Below are positions 59,644 to 64,000 of a stretch of 64,000 bases of DNA, piece by piece; the stretch's first letter is position 1; every line of letters begins with the position of its first letter. A program made the position numbers and the translations under genes. This stretch comes from JAABRB01 sp041617635 (GTDB taxonomy: Bacteria; Pseudomonadota; Gammaproteobacteria; Burkholderiales; SG8-39), in the NCBI GenBank assembly GCA_041617635.1, contig JBFJOO010000007.1:28053-92052 (forward strand). The letters are read 5' to 3'. Under the pieces are notes generated by a model. That model was not told the DNA's origin and ran no database searches. It saw only the letters and a program-made list of their open reading frames with translations.

Positions 59644-61581
59644 TTGCCGGTCCCACGCATCCTTTCCCTCGCGACGTGGTTCTCGGTCGGCATCCGCCGC
59701 CGGCCCGAGGGCTGGCTGAAGGCATTCACCGGCGTCTGGGCGACGGGGATCGGCGTGTACGCGGTCTGGGCGGCGACCGGCGCGTACATCGATCCGTGGG
59801 AGCTCACCTCGATCTTCCTCACGGCGGCGTTCGTCCTCGTATTTCTCACGATCGGGCCGTTCCCGACGTCCGACGAGCAGCGGCCCAACCCGCTCGACTG
59901 GCTCATGGCCGCGGTGAGCGTCGCGCTCCTCGCCTACTGCGTCGCGAATGGCTCCGAGATCGCGAAGCGCGTGGCGCTCCTCGACCCGCTCACGCCCTGG
60001 GACATGGCGGTCGGCACGGGGATCTTTCTTCTCACGCTCGAGGCCACGCGCCGCACGACGGGGCTCGGGCTGACCACGGTGGTGCTCGTCTTCGTCGCGT
60101 ACAACTTCCTCGGCCACCTGCTCCCCGGGATCCTCGCGCACGGCTACATCGACTACACGCACTTCCTCGACATCATGGTCTTCACGACCGACGGGATCAT
60201 GGGGCTGCCGCTGCGCGTCGCGGCGACCTACGCGTTCATGTTCGTCCTGTTCGGCACCGTGCTCGCGATCTGCGGCGGCGGCGAATTCTTCTTCAACCTC
60301 GCGGCGCTGGTGTCGGGCAAGCGGCCCGGCGGCCCGGCAAAGATCGCGGTCGTGTCCTCGGGCATGTACGGGATGATCTCGGGCAGCCCGACCGCGGACG
60401 TGGTCACGACCGGGGCGATCACCATCCCGATGATGAAGCGCCTCGGGTACAAGCCGGCACTCGCGGGCGCGGTCGAGGTGGCCGCCTCAACGGGCGGCAG
60501 CATCATGCCGCCGGTGATGGGCACCGCTGCATTCATCATGGCCGAGTACACGGGGATCGAGTACCGCGACATCGCGATCGCCGCGCTCCTGCCCGCGCTG
60601 CTCTACTACCTGGGCGTGTATTCCCAGGTGCACTTCATGTCGATGCGCATGGGGCTCAAGGGCGTCGACATGAGCCGCATCCCGACGCTCGCCGCGACGC
60701 TGCGCGACGGCTGGCTTTTCGTCGTTCCGCTCGGCGTGCTGGTGTGGGCACTGCTCGCGGGTTACAGCCCGAGTATGGTCGCCATCTACGGCACCGTCGC
60801 GATCATCGTCACAGCCGCTTTCAACCGCAGGAGCCGCATCGGACCGATCGGCATCCTCAAGGCGCTCGGCGAGACGACCGCCCGTGCGGTGCCGATCATC
60901 GGCGCCTGCGCGGCGGCGGGGCTGGTGATCGCGGGCATCTCGATGACGGGGCTTGCGCCCAAGTTCAGCCATCTCGTCAACCTCATCACCGAGGGGCAGC
61001 TCTTCTGGACGCTGCTGGTCGCCGCGGTCCTCACGATTGTCCTCGGCTGCGGCATGCCGACACCGAGCGCCTACATCCTGGCCGCGGTACTGATCGGTCC
61101 GATCCTCGCCGCACTCAAGGTGCCGGCGATGTCCGCGCACATGTTCCTGCTCTACTACGCGGTGATGTCCGCGCTCACGCCGCCCGTCGCGGTGGCGGCC
61201 TTCGCTGCGGCCACGATCGCGGACGCGAATCCTCTGCACATCGCGGTGCTCGCGACGCGCATCGCGATCGCGGCGTTCATCGTGCCATTCGCGTTCGTCT
61301 ACGGTCCGGAGCTGCTCCTGATCGGCGCCTGGACGAAGACGGTCACGGCCGGGATCACCGCCGCGGCCGGCGTGCTTCTCGTCGCGGCTGCGATCGAGGG
61401 CTACGTGCGCGCTCCGATGCCGTGGTGGAGCCGGACACTGGCCGGGGTCGGTGGCCTGTGCCTCATCGCCCCGAACGTCATGGTGTCGGCCGCCGGCGCA
61501 GCGCTCGGCGCCGTAGCCTTCGTGGGCCCGCGCCTGCTGCAGGGCCGCGCCGCGCGCCCCACTCCGCCCGGGCGTTCCTAG
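59644..61581 (+). CDS. TRAP transporter fused 4TM/12TM permease (TAXI type)
   Basis: 645 residues, roughly 16 membrane segments. The small-permease domain occupies about residues 1-160 (DWLMAAVSVALLAYCVANG), and the DctM-like domain follows with SGMYGMISGSPTADVVTTGA and EVAASTGGSIMPPVMGTAAF, both diagnostic of the TAXI-TRAP fused permeases, and GCGMPTPSAYILAAVLIGP. Start is TTG 59644, supported by GGGAGG 5 nt upstream. Followed by the amidohydrolase gene 59 bp later. Confidence 0.93.
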   Translation: MPVPRILSLATWFSVGIRRRPEGWLKAFTGVWATGIGVYAVWAATGAYIDPWELTSIFLTAAFVLVFLTIGPFPTSDEQRPNPLDWLMAAVSVALLAYCVANGSEIAKRVALLDPLTPWDMAVGTGIFLLTLEATRRTTGLGLTTVVLVFVAYNFLGHLLPGILAHGYIDYTHFLDIMVFTTDGIMGLPLRVAATYAFMFVLFGTVLAICGGGEFFFNLAALVSGKRPGGPAKIAVVSSGMYGMISGSPTADVVTTGAITIPMMKRLGYKPALAGAVEVAASTGGSIMPPVMGTAAFIMAEYTGIEYRDIAIAALLPALLYYLGVYSQVHFMSMRMGLKGVDMSRIPTLAATLRDGWLFVVPLGVLVWALLAGYSPSMVAIYGTVAIIVTAAFNRRSRIGPIGILKALGETTARAVPIIGACAAAGLVIAGISMTGLAPKFSHLVNLITEGQLFWTLLVAAVLTIVLGCGMPTPSAYILAAVLIGPILAALKVPAMSAHMFLLYYAVMSALTPPVAVAAFAAATIADANPLHIAVLATRIAIAAFIVPFAFVYGPELLLIGAWTKTVTAGITAAAGVLLVAAAIEGYVRAPMPWWSRTLAGVGGLCLIAPNVMVSAAGAALGAVAFVGPRLLQGRAARPTPPGRS

Positions 61582-61640
61582 GACGATCGCCGCGACTGAT
61601 CCGGTACACTGGGCCGACGAATACCAACCGGGGTGACCGC

Positions 61641-62666
61641 GTGACGAAGAAGGTCGACATCTACAACCATTTCTTTCCCGACGGCTACGCGAAAACGATG
61701 ATGGCCGTCAATCCGAAGTACAAGGATCTCGGCAAGCGCGTGCGCGGGGTGAAGATGCTCTTCGACCTCGATGCGCGGTTCCGCTGCATGGACAAGTTCG
61801 GCGACGATTACCGGCAGGTCCTCACCGTGCCGATGCCGCCGCCGGAGGTGCTGGCGGGCCCGGACAAGGCCGTGGATCTGATGAAAGCGGCGAATGACGG
61901 CTTGGCGGAGCTGTGCGAGAGGCACCCCGAGCGGTTTGCCGGCTTTGCAGCCAAGGTGGCGCTGAACAACATCGACGCGTCGCTCGACGAGATCGACCGC
62001 TGCATGAAGGACCTCGGCGCGCTCGGCATCGAGATCGCCACGAACTCCGCCGGGCGGCCGCTCGACCTGCCCGAGTTCGCGCCGATCTTCGATAAGGCGG
62101 CCAGGGACTACGACTGCCCGATCTGGGTCCACCCGGTGCGTGGCGCCGACATGCCGGACTACGCGACCGAGGAGCGCTCGCGCTACGAGATCTGGTGGGT
62201 GTTCGGCTGGCCCTACGAGACGAGCGCGTTCATGGCGCGCATCGTGTTTGCCGGGTACTTCGACAAGTACCCCAACCTCAAGATCATCACCCACCACATG
62301 GGCGGGATGGTGCCCTACTTCGAGGGGCGGGTCGGCCCGGGCTGGGCGCAGCTCGGCTCGCGCACTTCCGACGAAGATTATTCCGGCCTGCTGACGGGGC
62401 TGAAGAAACCGCATCTCGACTACTTCAAGATGTTCTACGCGGACACCGCGGTGTTCGGCGGGATGCCCGCGACGAAATGCGGTCTGGAGTTTTTCGGCGC
62501 GGACAAGGTCGTGTTCTCGTCCGACTCACCCTTCGACCCCGAGGGCGGCGAGATGTACATTCGCGAGACGATCAAGATCCTCGACGCGCTCGAGATCCCC
62601 GAGTCGACGCGCGAGAAGATCTACTACAGGAACGCCGAACGGATTTGCAATCGCAAGTTCTTCTGA
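61641..62666 (+). CDS. Amidohydrolase-2 family protein lacking the first HxH histidine
   Basis: 341 residues, ACMSD-like amidohydrolase fold. The N-terminal motif is DIYNHFF, with Tyr in the place of the first His of H-x-H. Remaining expected metal residues are present: His of IWVHPVRG, HHMGGM, and Asp of SSDSPFD. Similar ACMSD-like proteins often accompany TAXI-TRAP transporters (recalled knowledge). Start is GTG 61641 (preceding GTG 61633 also possible). It probably shares the transporter transcript and acts on its imported substrate. Confidence 0.85.
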   Translation: MTKKVDIYNHFFPDGYAKTMMAVNPKYKDLGKRVRGVKMLFDLDARFRCMDKFGDDYRQVLTVPMPPPEVLAGPDKAVDLMKAANDGLAELCERHPERFAGFAAKVALNNIDASLDEIDRCMKDLGALGIEIATNSAGRPLDLPEFAPIFDKAARDYDCPIWVHPVRGADMPDYATEERSRYEIWWVFGWPYETSAFMARIVFAGYFDKYPNLKIITHHMGGMVPYFEGRVGPGWAQLGSRTSDEDYSGLLTGLKKPHLDYFKMFYADTAVFGGMPATKCGLEFFGADKVVFSSDSPFDPEGGEMYIRETIKILDALEIPESTREKIYYRNAERICNRKFF

Positions 62667-62715
62667 CGAGCGAGCGGCGCAGCGGGCGCCGAGGAAAGGC
62701 CCGGGCTCGCTAGCG

Positions 62716-64000
62716 TCAGGATCGGTTTTCGCGGCCGGTGGACGTGCCAGCCGTGCGGATCGCCCGCCACACTTTCTCCAGCGTGAACGGCATTGCGATG
62801 TCGGTGACGCCGAGCGGGCGCAGCGCATCGAGCATGGCGCTGTGGATCGCCGCGGGTGCGCCGATGGTGCCGGACTCGCCGCAGCCCTTGGCGCCGAGGG
62901 GATTGTGCGTGCAGGGCTGCGACTCGTCGGTTTCTGCGCGCATGTCCGGCATCTCGCCCGCACGAGGCAGGGCGTAGTCCATGAACGAGGCGGTATAGAG
63001 CTGCCCGGTGTCCCGGTCGTAGTTCGCCGATTCGAACATGGCCTGCCCGATGCCCTGTGCCAGCGCCCCGTGGAACTGTCCCTCGACGACCATCGGGTTG
63101 ATCACCGTGCCCACGTCGTCGACGCTGGCGTAGCTGATCAGGCGGGTCGCTCCCGTGGCCGGATCGATCTCCAGCTCGCATGCCTGCGCGCCGTTCGACC
63201 AGGTGAGGTTGGTCGGATCGAAGAACGCATTCTCGTGCAGCACCGGCTCCATGCCGGCGGGCAGGTTGTGCGCATACGTCACCGCGCGCGCCACCTCCGC
63301 CCAGGCGATCCGCCGGTCGGTCCCGACTACGCGGAACTCGCCCTTGCCATCGACGACGGTGTGCTCGACATCCCGGTCCGCCGCTTCCAGCAGATGTGCC
63401 GCCGCCCGCTTCGCCTTGTCGAGGATCTTGGCGGTGGCCATCACGATCGCAGAGCCGGCGATCACCATGGACCGTGAGCCGAAGGTGCCGGTCCCATAGG
63501 GAACACGCCCGGTGTCGCCCTCGACAATCTCTATCATGGAAAGCGGTACGCCGAGCTTCTGCGCGACGACCTGCGCGTAGGTCGTCGCATGCGCCTGTCC
63601 GTGGCTATGAGTGCCGCAGCAGACGAGAATGCTGCCGTCGGCGGCGACCCGGATGTCGGCGGAATCGTAGAAACCGGCTCGGGCGCCGAACATGCCCGCG
63701 TACTTCGACGGTGCGACACCCGAGCTCTCGACGAAATAGGAGATCCCGAATCCGCGCAACAATCCCTTACCCTCACTGGCGGCGCGCCTGGCGGCAAAAC
63801 CGGCGTAGTCCGCGATCTCCAGTGTGCGTGCAAAGACCTTAGGAAAGTTTCCAGTATCGTAGGTCGGCCCGACCGCCGTCGCATACGGCATCGCGGTCAC
63901 GGGGATGAAGTTTCGCCGTCGCAATTCCATGCGATCGATCCCGAGCTGCGCGGATGCCGCTTCCACCAGCCGTTCCAGGACGTAACAGGCTTCGGGACGC
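62716..64000 (-). CDS. Xanthine dehydrogenase-type molybdopterin-binding subunit, C-terminal part
   Basis: At least 427 codons, open to the right window edge with RPEACYVLERLVEAASAQLG at its visible start, the G-R-P-E-A-x-Y substrate/cofactor motif. MoCo-binding segments: CGTHSHGQAHATTYAQVVAQ, GTGTFGSRSMVIAGSAIV and the active-site Glu region LGAKGCGESGTIGAPAAIHS near the stop. Hydroxylates an unknown substrate with Mo, with FAD and Fe-S subunits presumably to the right, outside the window. It converges with the amidohydrolase. Confidence 0.9.
   Translation of the reverse strand, partial: RPEACYVLERLVEAASAQLGIDRMELRRRNFIPVTAMPYATAVGPTYDTGNFPKVFARTLEIADYAGFAARRAASEGKGLLRGFGISYFVESSGVAPSKYAGMFGARAGFYDSADIRVAADGSILVCCGTHSHGQAHATTYAQVVAQKLGVPLSMIEIVEGDTGRVPYGTGTFGSRSMVIAGSAIVMATAKILDKAKRAAAHLLEAADRDVEHTVVDGKGEFRVVGTDRRIAWAEVARAVTYAHNLPAGMEPVLHENAFFDPTNLTWSNGAQACELEIDPATGATRLISYASVDDVGTVINPMVVEGQFHGALAQGIGQAMFESANYDRDTGQLYTASFMDYALPRAGEMPDMRAETDESQPCTHNPLGAKGCGESGTIGAPAAIHSAMLDALRPLGVTDIAMPFTLEKVWRAIRTAGTSTGRENRS

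Noticed and set aside
59676..62666. A 996-codon open frame spanning the TRAP permease and the amidohydrolase
   Set aside because: Only its last 341 codons (from 61641) resemble a protein family; upstream it is an Arg/Ala-rich shadow of the permease reading frame.

Overview
The window is about 65% GC, densely coded and almost certainly chromosomal DNA of a betaproteobacterium. The evidence is gene order: mnmE-yidC-yidD-rnpA-rpmH diverging from dnaA-dnaN-gyrB, then smg/dprA/topB and def-fmt-htpX-rsmB-DUF4390-ntrY-ntrX-trkA-trkH. It carries the replication origin region. No rRNA, tRNA, CRISPR array, insertion sequence or prophage gene was seen.

Layout. 1-7.3 kb (minus strand): start of a class III aminotransferase (cut by the window edge), GTP-type PEP carboxykinase, an AbrB-type membrane protein, mnmE, yidC, yidD, rnpA, rpmH. 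7.3-12.6 kb (plus): rpmH/dnaA divergent promoters with one perfect DnaA box, dnaA, a CCACA-rich dnaA-dnaN gap that is the oriC candidate, dnaN, gyrB. 12.6-19.7 kb (minus): an isoprenylcysteine-methyltransferase-like membrane protein, a small kinase-fold protein, topoisomerase III, smg, dprA, a LysM protein. 19.8-30.7 kb (plus): translation start/end processing (def, fmt), htpX, rsmB, the NtrYX-type two-component pair and the Trk potassium system. 30.8-38.6 kb: a lipoprotein, RidA, metH with a complex duplicated leader, rhodanese, DUF4282, MarR, FecR.

38.6-49.4 kb is a catabolic island. A long minus-strand array (bicupin, TRAP transporter, ACMSD-type amidohydrolase, carboxymuconolactone-decarboxylase-like protein, SDR, enoyl-CoA hydratase, acyl-CoA dehydrogenase) diverges from a CDGSH protein, a GntR regulator and a 2-hydroxymuconate-semialdehyde-type dehydrogenase. 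It looks like uptake and CoA-dependent beta-oxidation-like breakdown of an organic acid; the substrate cannot be read from the sequence. 49.4-51.9 kb is a peroxide-defence block: OxyR diverging from rubrerythrin, rubredoxin, Dps and a decayed rubredoxin reductase.

51.9-64 kb is a second catabolic stretch: Tat-exported kelch protein and TauD-type dioxygenase, a FAH-family protein plus 2-oxoglutarate-semialdehyde dehydrogenase (end of a non-phosphorylated sugar-acid route), an FAD/NAD(P)-binding protein, a TAXI-TRAP transporter with an amidohydrolase, and the C-terminal part of a xanthine-dehydrogenase-type molybdenum subunit running off the right edge.

The most unusual spots are the metH leader (a partial copy of the metH start, tandem G-tract palindromes, and a promoter-plus-terminator unit that may be a small RNA), an NtrX with a ruined sigma-54 AAA+ domain, an in-frame-deleted rubredoxin reductase, a 28-bp perfect palindrome inside the TAXI-TRAP operon, and an amidohydrolase lacking the first metal-binding histidine.
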